Positions 1-8,940 of a stretch of 64,000 bases of DNA are shown piece by piece. The notes beneath the pieces were generated by a model, which did not search any database, was not told the origin of the DNA, and was given only the letters and a program-made list of their open reading frames with translations. The stretch spans positions 62,001 through 126,000 of the forward strand of contig JAIXSM010000039.1 of the NCBI GenBank assembly GCA_027484655.1, written 5' to 3'. The DNA is from Hyphomicrobiales bacterium. GTDB taxonomy: Bacteria > Pseudomonadota > Alphaproteobacteria > Rhizobiales > Beijerinckiaceae. A program made the translations under genes and the position numbers. Each line of letters opens with the position of its first letter. Within the stretch, counting starts at the first letter, position 1.

Positions 1-1
1 C

Positions 2-487
2 AAGCTGGTGCAGGGTTATCGTGGGATGAACGATATTCATCTCGCCATGGAGCGCCGCGAGCTCGACGCGGTATGCGGCTGGGGCTACTCCTCCATCTTC
101 AGCCAGAAGCCCGATTGGCTGAAGGACGACAAGATCAACATCCTGCTGCAGTTCGCCCGCGAAAAGCATCCTGATCTGCCCCACGTGCCGCTCATCTTCG
201 ACGTGCTGAAGACCGAGCGCGACAAGGCGGCGATGCAACTCCTCGTGCTCGACTCCTACGTTGCGTGGCCGCTGGTGGCGCCTCCCGGCGTTCCAGCCGA
301 AACAATCGCCACGCTGCGCAAAGCGTACATCGCGGCGCTGGCCGACCCGACGCTGCTGGCGGAGGCGAAGCAACTGCAACTCGGCATCGCGCCGGTGGCT
401 GGCGAGGATATCCAGAAGGTGGTGCAGGAGGTGATGGCGAGCCCCGCGGAAGTCATCGAAAACGCCCGCAAGCTCTCCGGCCTATAA
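2..487 (+). CDS. TctC/Bug-family tripartite tricarboxylate transporter substrate-binding protein, C-terminal part (5' truncated by window)
   Basis: The reading frame is already open at the window edge, so only the last ~161 residues are visible. They resemble the C-terminal lobe of Bug proteins (about 320 residues), periplasmic solute receptors for carboxylates. The visible part includes the typical APPGVPAETIATLRKAY segment, which Bug proteins carry near the hinge back into lobe 2. No TctA or TctB membrane subunit is visible nearby, and this is one of three Bug-type genes in the window. The ligand cannot be read from sequence. The adjacent aromatic-acid cluster suggests a carboxylate, which is inference only. 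Confidence 0.85.
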   Translation, partial: KLVQGYRGMNDIHLAMERRELDAVCGWGYSSIFSQKPDWLKDDKINILLQFAREKHPDLPHVPLIFDVLKTERDKAAMQLLVLDSYVAWPLVAPPGVPAETIATLRKAYIAALADPTLLAEAKQLQLGIAPVAGEDIQKVVQEVMASPAEVIENARKLSGL

Positions 488-590
488 CGCAGTCTGCGAC
501 CGGGTTCTGTTTGAGGAACTTCGGCTGGGCGTTGGCGTTTTCAACTGCGGCGCAGGTCTGGCGCCGCAGTCCTGACGCCGGAGCCGCCCT

Positions 591-956
591 ATGAGTTCGC
601 ACGCTCGCCTCTTGCTCATCGCCGCCGTTCTGATGTGCGCAGGGTGGGGCGGGACAGCGCAGGCTGGAAATCTGCCGGCAGCCGCGTGCCGGCCCATGGC
701 GCACCTGCCCGGCGAGCTATGGCTCGGCCATTTCACGGGCGGCCGCAAGATGACGCCGCACCTCATCGACTGGCGCGATGACTACGCCTGCTTCACGAGC
801 GGCGCAGAATGTCGCGCTTGGCGCAACAGCATGAGCCGCATTTATCGAGACGTGGAAGGGTGGGGCATCTGTCTAGCCTTGCGCGGCGGCGGCAAGGTGA
901 TCGACGCCAGGGCCGTTGTGAAGCCGAAGCGACTTGGCTTGCGCGCCCGCTACTGA
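591..956 (+). CDS. Small secreted hypothetical protein
   Basis: 121 residues; I do not recognise the family. Residues 1-25 form a Sec signal peptide (basic start, leucine/alanine-rich core, cleavage after an AQA motif). The mature part holds four cysteines (one early, CFTSGAEC in the middle, one near GWGICLAL), which could form disulfides in the periplasm, and many Arg and Trp residues. The ATG has a GGAG sequence about 8 bases upstream. It stands alone between a Bug-protein fragment and an enoyl-CoA hydratase, transcribed with both. Confidence 0.6.
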   Translation: MSSHARLLLIAAVLMCAGWGGTAQAGNLPAAACRPMAHLPGELWLGHFTGGRKMTPHLIDWRDDYACFTSGAECRAWRNSMSRIYRDVEGWGICLALRGGGKVIDARAVVKPKRLGLRARY

Positions 957-1038
957 GGCGTTCGCCTTCCGCCGGATTGCGTTGCGCCGCCGGTCACACT
1001 ATGCCGGCTCCATGGCGAGGCCGCACCGGAGGCGGGAC

Positions 1039-1821
1039 ATGTCGGGCACGCAGTACGAAACGATCCTGGTCGAGGTCACGGACGGCGTGGGGTTGCTCAC
1101 CCTCAATCGTCCGCAGGCGTTGAACGCGCTCAACCAACAGATGATGCGCGACGTGCTCGACGCGCTTGCCGCGTTCGACGCGAACCCGGACGTGGGCTGC
1201 GTCGTCATCACCGGCTCGCAGAAGGCGTTCGCCGCCGGCGCCGATATCAAGGAAATGCAGAACCAGTCCTTCGAGGACATGTTCGCCGCCGATGGTTTCG
1301 GCGGTTGGGAAGCCATGAAGCGCGTGCGCAAGCCTGTCATTGCAGCAGTGTCGGGCTTTGCGCTCGGCGGCGGCTGCGAACTTGCGATGATGTGCGACTT
1401 CATTATCGCGGCGGAAAACGCCCAGTTCGGCCAGCCGGAAATCACGCTCGGCATTATTCCTGGCATCGGCGGCACGCAGCGCCTGACGCGCGCGGTGGGC
1501 AAGGCGAAGGCGATGGAGATGTGCCTCACGGGCCAGCGCATCGACGCGCAGGAGGCCGAGCGCATCCGCCTTGTGGCGCGTGTTGTGCCGACAGAACGCC
1601 TGCTTGAGGAGGCGATGGCGACCGCGCGGACGATTGCGGCGATGCCGCTCACGGCGGCCATGCTCGCAAAGGAATCTGTCAACTACGCGCAGGAAGCTGC
1701 GCTATCGCAGGGCTTGCTGTTCGAGCGTCGCGCGTTCCACGCGCTGTTCGCCACCCCCGACCAGAAGGAAGGCATGGCGGCTTTTGTTGAAAAGCGAAAG
1801 CCGCAGTTTCGTCGCGGGTGA
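1039..1821 (+). CDS. Enoyl-CoA hydratase/isomerase family protein
   Basis: 260 residues, the usual crotonase length. The oxyanion-hole motif [11 protein letters not shown] and the helix motif [15 protein letters not shown], followed by [20 protein letters not shown], are those of true enoyl-CoA hydratases; the two catalytic glutamates fall at the expected places (the E of GCELAM and of QPEITLG). The ATG at 1039 has a GGAGGCGGG ribosome site; the frame is open upstream to 934, but that extension is arginine-rich and unlike the family. It probably hydrates a 2-enoyl-CoA in fatty-acid or aromatic-acid degradation in the cytoplasm. Confidence 0.92.
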   Translation: MSGTQYETILVEVTDGVGLLTLNRPQALNALNQQMMRDVLDALAAFDANPDVGCVVITGSQKAFAAGADIKEMQNQSFEDMFAADGFGGWEAMKRVRKPVIAAVSGFALGGGCELAMMCDFIIAAENAQFGQPEITLGIIPGIGGTQRLTRAVGKAKAMEMCLTGQRIDAQEAERIRLVARVVPTERLLEEAMATARTIAAMPLTAAMLAKESVNYAQEAALSQGLLFERRAFHALFATPDQKEGMAAFVEKRKPQFRRG

Positions 1822-1828
1822 GGCGAAT

Positions 1829-1849
1829 GGCGCGCCGGACCGGCGCGCC
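1829..1849. terminator. Bidirectional hairpin between convergent genes
   Basis: GGCGCGCC and its exact complement are separated by five bases, with two further GG/CC pairs possible inside. It sits in the 36-base gap between the convergent hydratase and amidohydrolase genes. There is no clear T-run, so termination efficiency is uncertain. Confidence 0.5.
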
Positions 1850-1857
1850 TGCCTCTG

Positions 1858-2829
1858 TTAGAGACGCTTGCCGATGAGCTTTTTCACGTTGCCGCGCAGG
1901 ATCTTCTCGCCGTCGGCGCCGAGCTTGCCGATCTCTTCGACGAAAGTTTTCGTGACGTCGATCGTGCGGATTTCCTGCGGATAATCCGTGCCGAACACCA
2001 GCCGGTCGGCCGGGATTTCGACGAGCGCCGTCTTCACAGAGCCGATGGCGCCGCAGAAGCCGCCGGAGTCAAACATCAGATTGTTGTTGATGTAGTGGTC
2101 GAAGTCCTTCTCCGGCAGCGCGCCGTGGCGGGCGTTGCCCTTCGTGCCCCAGAACACCTTGTCCTGATAGCTGCGGATGCGGCCCAGCATCGACGATATG
2201 CCACCGCCCAGATGGGACATGTGCACGATCAGGTTCGGGTGACGGTCGAACACGCCTGAGTTGATAAGGCGGATAATCACCATAATCAGCGAGAACTCGC
2301 GGCCGACGGAGCGGGCGAGATCGTACCCGTCGAACTGGCGCGACTCGTTGAGCTTCAGGGCAGGGTGGACGAACACGAACATGTCGCGACGCGCGCACTC
2401 GGCCCAGAAGGGTTCGAACTCCGGCGCGTCGAGATACAGCCCGTCCTGCTCGGACGTGATGGTGACGCCGGGGAAGCCCAGCTCGTCGGCGCAACGCGCG
2501 AGTTCTGCGAGAGCTTCCTTGCCGCCGAGTGGGTTGGCGTGGGCAAACCCGAGGAAGCGGTTTGGATAATCCTTCTCCGCCTGCTTCGCGTTATTGTTCA
2601 CAAGGCGCGAGCGCTCGATGTCCGCGGACATGCCGGCGGCGCTGGAGAGCACCGCCATGTCGATGCCGCACGCATCCATCATCTGGATGTGCGTATCCAT
2701 CTCGAACAGCATGCGATGAACAGTGTAACTCGGGGCGCCATTCTCATCATAGTTGAGAATAAGGCGATCGCCTGGATGCTCCTTGATGAGCTCGCGCGGC
2801 GTGAAATGATGATGAAAGTCTACAATCAC
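1858..2829 (-). CDS. Amidohydrolase family protein (ACMSD / hydroxybenzoate-decarboxylase type)
   Basis: 323 residues from a GTG at 2829, chosen because GGAGG lies five bases upstream and the protein then starts directly on the IVDFHHHF strand that carries the HxH metal ligands. Later ligands are visible in FVHPAL, HMSHLGGG and FGTDYP, the layout of the ACMSD / gamma-resorcylate / 5-carboxyvanillate decarboxylase branch of the amidohydrolase superfamily. These enzymes use a divalent metal to remove CO2 from aromatic or dienoic carboxylates. It is last in the operon after the dioxygenase pair and PdxA-like gene, so it may decarboxylate the ring product. The exact substrate is unknown. Confidence 0.8.
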   Translation of the reverse strand: MIVDFHHHFTPRELIKEHPGDRLILNYDENGAPSYTVHRMLFEMDTHIQMMDACGIDMAVLSSAAGMSADIERSRLVNNNAKQAEKDYPNRFLGFAHANPLGGKEALAELARCADELGFPGVTITSEQDGLYLDAPEFEPFWAECARRDMFVFVHPALKLNESRQFDGYDLARSVGREFSLIMVIIRLINSGVFDRHPNLIVHMSHLGGGISSMLGRIRSYQDKVFWGTKGNARHGALPEKDFDHYINNNLMFDSGGFCGAIGSVKTALVEIPADRLVFGTDYPQEIRTIDVTKTFVEEIGKLGADGEKILRGNVKKLIGKRL

Positions 2830-2878
2830 ATTAGCCTCCCGTGTTTCTTGCTGTGTATTGAGCTGCGGCTGCGGCGCA

Positions 2879-3850
2879 TCACGACGCCCCGGCCACCAGC
2901 CGTATCGCACGCAGCGTCGCTTCAGGGTCCGCGACGCCCTGACCGGCGATGTCGAACGCGCTGCCATGCCCGGTGGATGAGAAAATTACGCCGCCGCCAA
3001 TGGACAGCGCAGACGCAAGCCGCCCGGCCATGAGTTTTACCGGGATATGCCCCTGATCGTGATACATCGCGACAAACGCATCGAACTCGCGCCGGCCGAT
3101 CATCAGGTCCGCGCCTTGCGGGCCTTCCACATCGAGCCCCATATCGCGCAGGCGAACCGCCGCGGGCGCGGTGATACGCTCGTCGTCATCGCCGAACAGC
3201 CCGTTTTCGCCCGCGTGGGGATTAATGCCGAACAGGCCGATTTTCGGGCGCGCAACGCCCATGCGTCGCAGCGCGTGATTGGCGGCGCTGGCGGCTGCGA
3301 TGACGAGATCCGTTGAGAGCCGCGCGAGCCCGTCCGCCAGCCGTTCATGCAACGTCGCATGCACGATGCGCAGGCCGCCGCCGATGAACATCATGAACAC
3401 GGTTTCTTCCGGAACGCCGGAGAGGCGCGCAATCAGGCTCGGGTAGCCGGAAAACGGAATGCCCGCCTTGTGCACGGCGGTTTCGTTGTGCGGACAGCCG
3501 ACAATCGCATAAGCCTTGCCGGCGTGAACGAGCTTCATCGCCGCGTCCACATACTCCGTCATGGCGCGGCCCGCCGCTGCCTCAATGCGCCCCGGAGCAA
3601 ACGCGTCGGCCGGGAGGTTCTCGACTGGCAGGAACGTGATCGCGCCGTCCTGCGTGGCATCGCCCTCAAGCAGCGGTAGCTGCGGCGCGACCAGGCTCGC
3701 ATAGTGGCGGATCACCTTCGGGTCGCCGATGAGTAGCGGGCGCGGCCCATCACCAGCGGCGAGCGTCGCGGCGGCCTTCACCGCAATCTCCGGCCCGATG
3801 CCGTTGGGATCGCCGATGGCGACCGCGATGGTCTTGCGCGCCTCGCTCAC
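2879..3850 (-). CDS. PdxA-family dehydrogenase (PdxA2 / cis-dihydrodiol dehydrogenase-like)
   Basis: 323 residues from a GTG at 3850 that overlaps the upstream beta-subunit stop by four bases (GTGA). PdxA-fold motifs are clear: AIGDPNGIGPEI, CPHNETAVHKAG, FGINPHAGENGLFG with a metal histidine, and YHDQGHIPVKL with further histidines. True PdxA oxidises 4-phosphohydroxythreonine in vitamin B6 synthesis, but family members beside Rieske dioxygenases (TphB, IphB types) oxidatively decarboxylate cis-dihydrodiol carboxylates with NAD(P). The operon position directly after the dioxygenase genes supports that catabolic role. Substrate is inferred, not shown. Confidence 0.85.
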   Translation of the reverse strand: MSEARKTIAVAIGDPNGIGPEIAVKAAATLAAGDGPRPLLIGDPKVIRHYASLVAPQLPLLEGDATQDGAITFLPVENLPADAFAPGRIEAAAGRAMTEYVDAAMKLVHAGKAYAIVGCPHNETAVHKAGIPFSGYPSLIARLSGVPEETVFMMFIGGGLRIVHATLHERLADGLARLSTDLVIAAASAANHALRRMGVARPKIGLFGINPHAGENGLFGDDDERITAPAAVRLRDMGLDVEGPQGADLMIGRREFDAFVAMYHDQGHIPVKLMAGRLASALSIGGGVIFSSTGHGSAFDIAGQGVADPEATLRAIRLVAGAS

Positions 3851-4323
3851 AGCGGTAGCGCCATAAGCGTGTCGATGCGTGAGGAGTCGCAGATGACGAT
3901 GCGTTCTGCGAGCAGCGTGGCGTCGCCCTCGAGGCGCCAAACGTCGAGATAGCGGCCTGTTGCATAGAGCATGGTTGAGCCATCACGCATGATGCGCGCC
4001 ACCATGAATGACGTCTCGGTGCGCACGCATTGATTGTCATGAACCAGAATGGATGGTTGACCGAGGAGGTGGCGATACGCTTGCCGTTCGTAGATGTTCG
4101 CCTCGCGCAGCGCCGAGATGCGATCAGTCAACATGCCGCGAGAGTTCGCGAAGATAACGCCTGCTTCCATGCCGTCGCGGTGGTTGTCGGCGGTCGTCAC
4201 CTTGTAAAGGCAATCAGCGGTGAAGAACGCCGGCCACTCTTCAAGCCGATCATCGTCGATGCAGCGTGCGTAATCGGCCTGCGTGCGCGCGATGCGGAAA
4301 TAGATTGTCTGCAGGTCCGTCAT
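3847..4323 (-). CDS. Aromatic-ring-hydroxylating dioxygenase, beta subunit
   Basis: 158 residues, a SnoaL/NTF2-like cone fold as expected for the small subunit of Rieske dioxygenases. The opening [27 protein letters not shown]-type stretch and the later SRGMLTDR segment match this family. The ATG at 4323 overlaps the alpha-subunit stop by four bases (ATGA), and its own stop overlaps the PdxA-like start, so the three genes are translationally coupled. The subunit is structural; catalysis lies in the alpha chain. Confidence 0.88.
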   Translation of the reverse strand: MTDLQTIYFRIARTQADYARCIDDDRLEEWPAFFTADCLYKVTTADNHRDGMEAGVIFANSRGMLTDRISALREANIYERQAYRHLLGQPSILVHDNQCVRTETSFMVARIMRDGSTMLYATGRYLDVWRLEGDATLLAERIVICDSSRIDTLMALPL

Positions 4324-5612
4324 GGATTGGCGATCCCCATATGCGCGCGCCAAGCTTTCCAGAAGCCGCGGATAGAGGCTTCCGTCACGCGGCTTTCGCT
4401 GCTTTCAGCCGTTGCGCCGCCCATTTCGATGACGGCGCGCTTGTCCGGCGCGCCTGCGGCGCCGCGCTGGACGAACCCGCCGACGCAGCCATCCTCCATG
4501 GAGATGAAGCCGGCGGGTCCAACGAGGTTCGCCTGCTTGAGACGCGCAAGGCGCTGCTCGGGCGTATCGTCCTCAAAGCCCAAAATAATCCAGTTGAGAT
4601 CCGTCTCGTCTACGCTCTTTGGCACGACCTGGCGGATCGCCACGCAGTTCTGGATCTGCTGCAGCACGAACGTCGGAAAGACAGTGAGAATTTGCAGCGT
4701 CACGTCGTCGCCGAACTCCTCAAAGCCTGCGAGCAGCGACGGGTCCGCGAGCCGATACTGACTGTCGGAGCGGATCTTCTGCTCGGCGTACTCAGCGCCG
4801 GCGGTGCGCTCCTTACGGTCGATGGCCGAGTAGCTGACGTGATGGCCGCCGCTTTCGTCGACGATGATCGCGCCCTTCTGCGACAGGCGGTTCAGTTCGA
4901 ACGTGGTGAAGAAAAGGTGAAGAATGCTCGCATGGTAGGAGTCCTTCACGTTCTCCACATAGAGCTTCCAGTTGTTGGGCAGCGCCTGCGTGTAGCGGGC
5001 GAGAACAACCGGCTTGCGGCCTTCAAGCACGCGCGCGATGCGCCGCGTGATCTCCTCGCCCAGGTAGGTTTCAAGCTCTGGGCCGTCATGGGCGAATGTT
5101 CCGAAAATCACGCCATGCAGGCGCGCCACGCGCAGCTTGCGCGGGCCATGGTCCGCGAGCCTGAAGTCGGGGCCCATGCCGCCTTTGCCTTTGACGCCCT
5201 TCTGGAACGCGACTCCGGTCAGGTTGCCCTTCAGGTCGTAGGTCCACGCGTGGTAGACGCAACTGAAGTCCTTCTTGCCCTTGCCCTTCTCGTCCAGGCA
5301 GATGAGCGCGCCGCGGTGCGCGCAGCGGTTTTCGAAGGCGTGGATCGCGCCGTCTGAATCCCGTGTCACCACAACCGAAGCGTCGCCGACCGACGTAGTG
5401 CGCCAGTCGCCAGCTTCGGGCACATCCGCTTCAAGGCACAGGTAGTGCCATGCAGGTCCGCGGAAGATGCGCGCCTGTTCCGCAGCGTAGACATCCTCGC
5501 GCTGGAAAGCCCAGTAGGGCACGCGCGTGAGGCTTTCCGGCCACTCGTGAATGGGCCATTCCGCATCGGCTGCGGTTCGCCCTGGCGCGAGGGCGGAATC
5601 GGGTGGGGTCAT
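4320..5612 (-). CDS. Aromatic-ring-hydroxylating dioxygenase, alpha (Rieske) subunit
   Basis: 430 residues. The Rieske [2Fe-2S] ligands are Cys97-His99 ([11 protein letters not shown]) and Cys118-His121 ([12 protein letters not shown]). The mononuclear iron site is in [12 protein letters not shown], with bridging Asp224 and ligands His227 and His232. The protein incorporates both atoms of O2 into an aromatic carboxylate, giving a cis-dihydrodiol. Neighbours are the beta subunit and a PdxA-like dehydrogenase, as in terephthalate and isophthalate pathways. No ferredoxin or reductase gene is visible, so electrons must come from a partner encoded elsewhere. Anthranilate- or salicylate-type substrates remain possible. 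Confidence 0.93.
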   Translation of the reverse strand: MTPPDSALAPGRTAADAEWPIHEWPESLTRVPYWAFQREDVYAAEQARIFRGPAWHYLCLEADVPEAGDWRTTSVGDASVVVTRDSDGAIHAFENRCAHRGALICLDEKGKGKKDFSCVYHAWTYDLKGNLTGVAFQKGVKGKGGMGPDFRLADHGPRKLRVARLHGVIFGTFAHDGPELETYLGEEITRRIARVLEGRKPVVLARYTQALPNNWKLYVENVKDSYHASILHLFFTTFELNRLSQKGAIIVDESGGHHVSYSAIDRKERTAGAEYAEQKIRSDSQYRLADPSLLAGFEEFGDDVTLQILTVFPTFVLQQIQNCVAIRQVVPKSVDETDLNWIILGFEDDTPEQRLARLKQANLVGPAGFISMEDGCVGGFVQRGAAGAPDKRAVIEMGGATAESSESRVTEASIRGFWKAWRAHMGIANP

Positions 5613-5795
5613 GGAGCCCTCTCGTCCCTTGACTTGGTGCGCGGCGCAGGCCGCTTTCGGGCGCAGTTAACGGCGCGCGCCAGTGAAAAGTCAATGCGCT
5701 GCGCGTGCGGCAGGCCAGTTGACAAGCCCGAGTCTTCCCGGCTCATTGAGCGCAGCAGAAGGAGCGCCGCAGGGCGCCGTGGGAGGATCGCTGGA
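5613..5795. promoter_or_regulatory. Divergent promoter region of the aromatic-acid cluster
   Basis: 183 bases separate the leftward dioxygenase operon from the rightward FAH-hydrolase/gentisate operon, so both promoters must lie here. I could not assign convincing -35/-10 boxes or an operator by eye. Confidence 0.5.
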
Positions 5796-6653
5796 ATGAG
5801 GCTTGCCAGTTACGTTCACGCCGGCCGGGAAAGCTTTGGCATTTCCCTTGAAGGTGGCTTCTTCGACCTTGGAAGCAGGCTTGACGGGGCGACTATCATC
5901 GATGCGCTGGCCGGGCCCGCGCGGGATCGCGTTGATACGCTTGCGCGCGAGGCGCGGCCAGAGATCGCCGAGGCCGACGTTCGTTTTCTGCAGCCGATCA
6001 CCAGACCGGGCAAAATCCTGTGCGTGGGAATCAACTACGCCTCGCGCCCCGGCGAGCATGAGGTGGCGCGGCCGAAGTATCCCAGCCTGTTCTACCGCAC
6101 GCCGCTGGCGCAGTCCGCGCACGGGCAAGCGCTCTTGCGTCCGCCGGAGTCCGAGCAGTTCGATTACGAGGGCGAGATCGCCATTGTGATTGGTCGCGGC
6201 GGTCGGCGCATTCCCGCCTCGCAGGGGCTGTCGCACATCGCCGGGTATTCGTGCTTCAATGAAGGGTCCGTCCGCGACTGGATGAAACACGGCGTCTACA
6301 ACGTGACGGCCGGCAAGAATTTTGAGCGCTCGGGCGCGTTCGGCCCCTGGATCGCAACGCCCGACGAGATCCGCGATCCTCATGACATGCGCATCGTCAC
6401 GCGCATCAACGGCGAAGTGCGCCAGCAGGATACGACGGCGAACATGATCTTCCCGTTTGAGGAACTGGTGGCCTATATCTCCACGTTTATCACGCTGGAG
6501 CCGGGCGATGTGATCGCCACCGGCACGCCCACGGGCGCGGGCACGCGCTTCGATCCGCCGAAGTGGCTGAAAGCGGGCGACGTGGTTGAGGTCGAGGTGG
6601 AAGGCGTTGGCGTGTTGCGCAACGTGGTTGAAGACGAAGGGAGAGGCGCATGA
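5796..6653 (+). CDS. Fumarylacetoacetate hydrolase (FAH) family protein, probable acylpyruvate hydrolase
   Basis: 285 residues, the single-domain FAH length. The ATG at 5796 has GGGAGG nine bases upstream; the frame runs open further upstream without a homologous start. Motifs include ILCVGINYASR, the metal-binding EQFDYEGEIAIVIG and GAFGPWI, then the IATGTPTGAG signature. Family members hydrolyse fumarylpyruvate or related ring-cleavage products to central metabolites. The stop overlaps the next gene (gentisate-type dioxygenase) by four bases, so the two are coupled and probably consecutive steps, with or without a maleylpyruvate isomerase that is not seen here. Confidence 0.9.
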   Translation: MRLASYVHAGRESFGISLEGGFFDLGSRLDGATIIDALAGPARDRVDTLAREARPEIAEADVRFLQPITRPGKILCVGINYASRPGEHEVARPKYPSLFYRTPLAQSAHGQALLRPPESEQFDYEGEIAIVIGRGGRRIPASQGLSHIAGYSCFNEGSVRDWMKHGVYNVTAGKNFERSGAFGPWIATPDEIRDPHDMRIVTRINGEVRQQDTTANMIFPFEELVAYISTFITLEPGDVIATGTPTGAGTRFDPPKWLKAGDVVEVEVEGVGVLRNVVEDEGRGA

Positions 6654-7852
6654 CGCAGGCTCCGCACGCACGCGCGCCGCTGGCCTCGGCCGCGCGTGAG
6701 AAGATGGAATCGCTCAACGTCGAGGCGGCGCACCTCAACATCTGGCTGCGCACGCAGGCCAATGCGCCCGCACAGCGACCTTGGCTCAAGGAAACCGAGC
6801 TTGGCGCCGCTGGAGAGCTTGCGGCAGGGCGCGTCGCTGCTGCGCAGATGAAGGCGAAGCCGCATCTTTGGAAGTGGCGCGAGATTTCGCCCTATCTGGA
6901 AAAGATCGCCGGCATCGCCGCAAGCGCCGATGTTCCGCCCATCGAGTTTGCGGATCGCCAGCAGTTTCTGCTCACCAATCCGGGCCTCGGCGGACGTCTT
7001 CAGATCGCGGCGGCGCTTCGCTGCGCTGTTTCAATCTACAACCCGGGCGACGTTGCGCCGGCGCATCTGCACAGCCCCAACGCCAGCCGCACGATCCTGT
7101 CAGAGAAGGGCGGCTACACCAACGTGGAAGGCGAGCGCTGCCCCGCAGGGCGCGGCGACGTCATCCTGACGCCGAACGGCACGTGGCACGACCACGGCAA
7201 CGATGGCGGCGAGCCTGTGATGTGGATCGACACACTCGACTGGCCTGTGCTGGAGTTTCTGGATCTCATCTGGCTCGACGAGGATATGCCCGGCGCCACG
7301 GGCAATGTGCGTCGGCAGGGCAGCGTTCATCCAGATGGCTACACGCACGCGCTTTATGGCCGTGGCGGCATCCGTCCGCGGTTTGCGCCGCAGGCCCGCG
7401 GCATCAGTCGTGACACCTCGCCGCACATTCATTTTCGCGGCGTCGACATTATGGCTGCGCTGCAGGCGCTGCGCGGGGAGGCAGGCGATCCGCACGAGGG
7501 CGTGACGCTGGATCTCGTCAATCCGGTGAACGGCGCATCGTTGTTTCCCACCATCGGCTTCGGCGCACAGATGATCCGTGCGGGCGAGGAGACGCTGCAC
7601 AAGCGCGAAACCGCCAGCACCGTGTTCGTCGTGATGCAGGGCAGGGGGCAAACCGAACTTGCCGACCGCACGTTCGACTGGGAGGAGAACGACATCTTCG
7701 TCGTGCCAAACTTCCTGTGGCGCCGGCATCTCAACACCGGCTCGAAAGACGCCGTGCTCTACACCATGACCGATGCGCCCATGATTGAGAAAATCGGGCA
7801 GTATCGCGCGCAAGGCCGCACGAAGGCCGGCTCTGTCGTGCAACTCGTGTGA
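6650..7852 (+). CDS. Gentisate 1,2-dioxygenase-like bicupin ring-cleavage dioxygenase
   Basis: 400 residues with two cupin barrels. The N-terminal cupin has iron ligands in PAHLHSPNASRTIL (His139, His141) and GTWHDHGND (His180). A second, degenerate cupin spans about residues 270-385. This is the gentisate / 1-hydroxy-2-naphthoate dioxygenase family, which opens a ring carrying hydroxyl and carboxyl groups using Fe(II) and O2. At 400 residues it is longer than the ~350 typical for gentisate enzymes because of an ~40-residue N-terminal extension. Coupled to the FAH-family hydrolase, it fits a gentisate route; salicylate or a naphthoate are alternatives. Confidence 0.87.
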   Translation: MTQAPHARAPLASAAREKMESLNVEAAHLNIWLRTQANAPAQRPWLKETELGAAGELAAGRVAAAQMKAKPHLWKWREISPYLEKIAGIAASADVPPIEFADRQQFLLTNPGLGGRLQIAAALRCAVSIYNPGDVAPAHLHSPNASRTILSEKGGYTNVEGERCPAGRGDVILTPNGTWHDHGNDGGEPVMWIDTLDWPVLEFLDLIWLDEDMPGATGNVRRQGSVHPDGYTHALYGRGGIRPRFAPQARGISRDTSPHIHFRGVDIMAALQALRGEAGDPHEGVTLDLVNPVNGASLFPTIGFGAQMIRAGEETLHKRETASTVFVVMQGRGQTELADRTFDWEENDIFVVPNFLWRRHLNTGSKDAVLYTMTDAPMIEKIGQYRAQGRTKAGSVVQLV

Positions 7853-7905
7853 GTGTGAACGGAGAAAAGATCTCGCGCCCAGACGCGAGCATTCTGGAGG
7901 GGAAG

Positions 7906-8889
7906 ATGGACAGACGCACAGTCATCATGGGTCTTGGCGCCGCCGCGGGCGCGCCACTTGTTGGTTCGCTTGATGCGTTTGCGCAGGGCGCGTGGCCGAA
8001 CCAGGCGGTTCGCATCGTGGTGCCGTTTCCCGCCGGGGGATCGGCGGACGTGCTGCCACGCATCGTCGCCGAGGTTCTCGGGCCGGTGTGGAAGCAGCCG
8101 ATCATCATCGATAACCGCGCGGGCGCAGGCGGAAACATCGGCGCTGAACATGTGGCGCAGGCCAAGCCCGATGGCTATACGCTCATGTCCACGCCGGCGC
8201 CGCCGCTCGCGGTGAATCAGAATCTCTATCCCAAACTCAACTTCGATCCGACGAAGTTCAAGCCGATCACGATCCTCGCCACCTCGCCCAACGTGGTCGG
8301 CGTCAGCAACAAGCTCGGCGTCTCCAGCGTTAAGGAGCTGATCGAGAAGGCGAAGGCCAATCCCGGCAAGCTGAACGCAGCCAATCAGGGCAACGGCTCC
8401 ACGTCGCATCTCACCGCCGCCATGTTCGAGTGGCGCACGGGCGTGAAGTTCAATCATGTGCCGTATCGCGGCACTGCGCCTGCGCTGAACGACCTTGTGG
8501 CGGGCCACGTCGATGTCTTGTTCGACAACATTTCGTCGTCGTTGCCCCAGCACCTTGGCGGCAATCTCAAGATTCTCGCTGTGGCCCAGAAGCAGCGCGC
8601 GAGCCAGATTCCTGACGTGCCGACCGTCGCCGAGGCCGGCATTCCTGACTTTTCCGCCACCGCATGGTTCGCCGTGGTGGCGCCCGACGGCACGCCGGAC
8701 GATGTGATCGCGAAGATCAACAAGGATATCGTGGCTGCGCTGAACCATCCGGAGGTGCGTCGCAAGTACCTCGAGCAGGCCGCGACGCCTGTGGCGAATT
8801 CGCCGGCGGATGCGGCGAAGTTCATCCTTGAGGAAACGAAGCTGTGGGGCGACGTGATCCGCAGCGCGAACGTGAAACTCGCGAATTGA
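7906..8889 (+). CDS. TctC/Bug-family substrate-binding protein with Tat-like signal
   Basis: 327 residues from the ATG at 7906, preceded by GGAGGGGA; a longer GTG start at 7849 overlaps the previous gene but would bury the signal peptide. The leader carries a twin arginine (DRRTVIMG) and an alanine-rich core with cleavage after DAFAQ, suggesting Tat or Sec export. Bug motifs IVVPFPAGGSADVLPR and PIIIDNRAGAGGNIG bind the ligand carboxylate. It is last in the FAH/gentisate operon, so it probably captures the aromatic acid or a related carboxylate; no TctAB permease is nearby. Confidence 0.9.
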   Translation: MDRRTVIMGLGAAAGAPLVGSLDAFAQGAWPNQAVRIVVPFPAGGSADVLPRIVAEVLGPVWKQPIIIDNRAGAGGNIGAEHVAQAKPDGYTLMSTPAPPLAVNQNLYPKLNFDPTKFKPITILATSPNVVGVSNKLGVSSVKELIEKAKANPGKLNAANQGNGSTSHLTAAMFEWRTGVKFNHVPYRGTAPALNDLVAGHVDVLFDNISSSLPQHLGGNLKILAVAQKQRASQIPDVPTVAEAGIPDFSATAWFAVVAPDGTPDDVIAKINKDIVAALNHPEVRRKYLEQAATPVANSPADAAKFILEETKLWGDVIRSANVKLAN

Positions 8890-8896
8890 AAATGAA

Positions 8897-8921
8897 GAGG
8901 CCGGGCAAACCGCCCGGCCTC
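8897..8921. terminator. Bidirectional terminator hairpin
   Basis: A perfect 10-base stem (GAGGCCGGGC) with a five-base loop lies between the convergent Bug-protein gene and the NMT1-like gene. An A-rich stretch precedes it, giving a U-run for the leftward transcript. Confidence 0.7.
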
Positions 8922-8940
8922 GCGTCCCGCGCTTGAGCGC

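Noticed and set aside
29-60. Possible CRISPR arrays or tRNA genes across the window
   Set aside because: No regularly spaced repeats and no recognisable cloverleaf sequence were found by eye on either strand; absence is not proven without a search.
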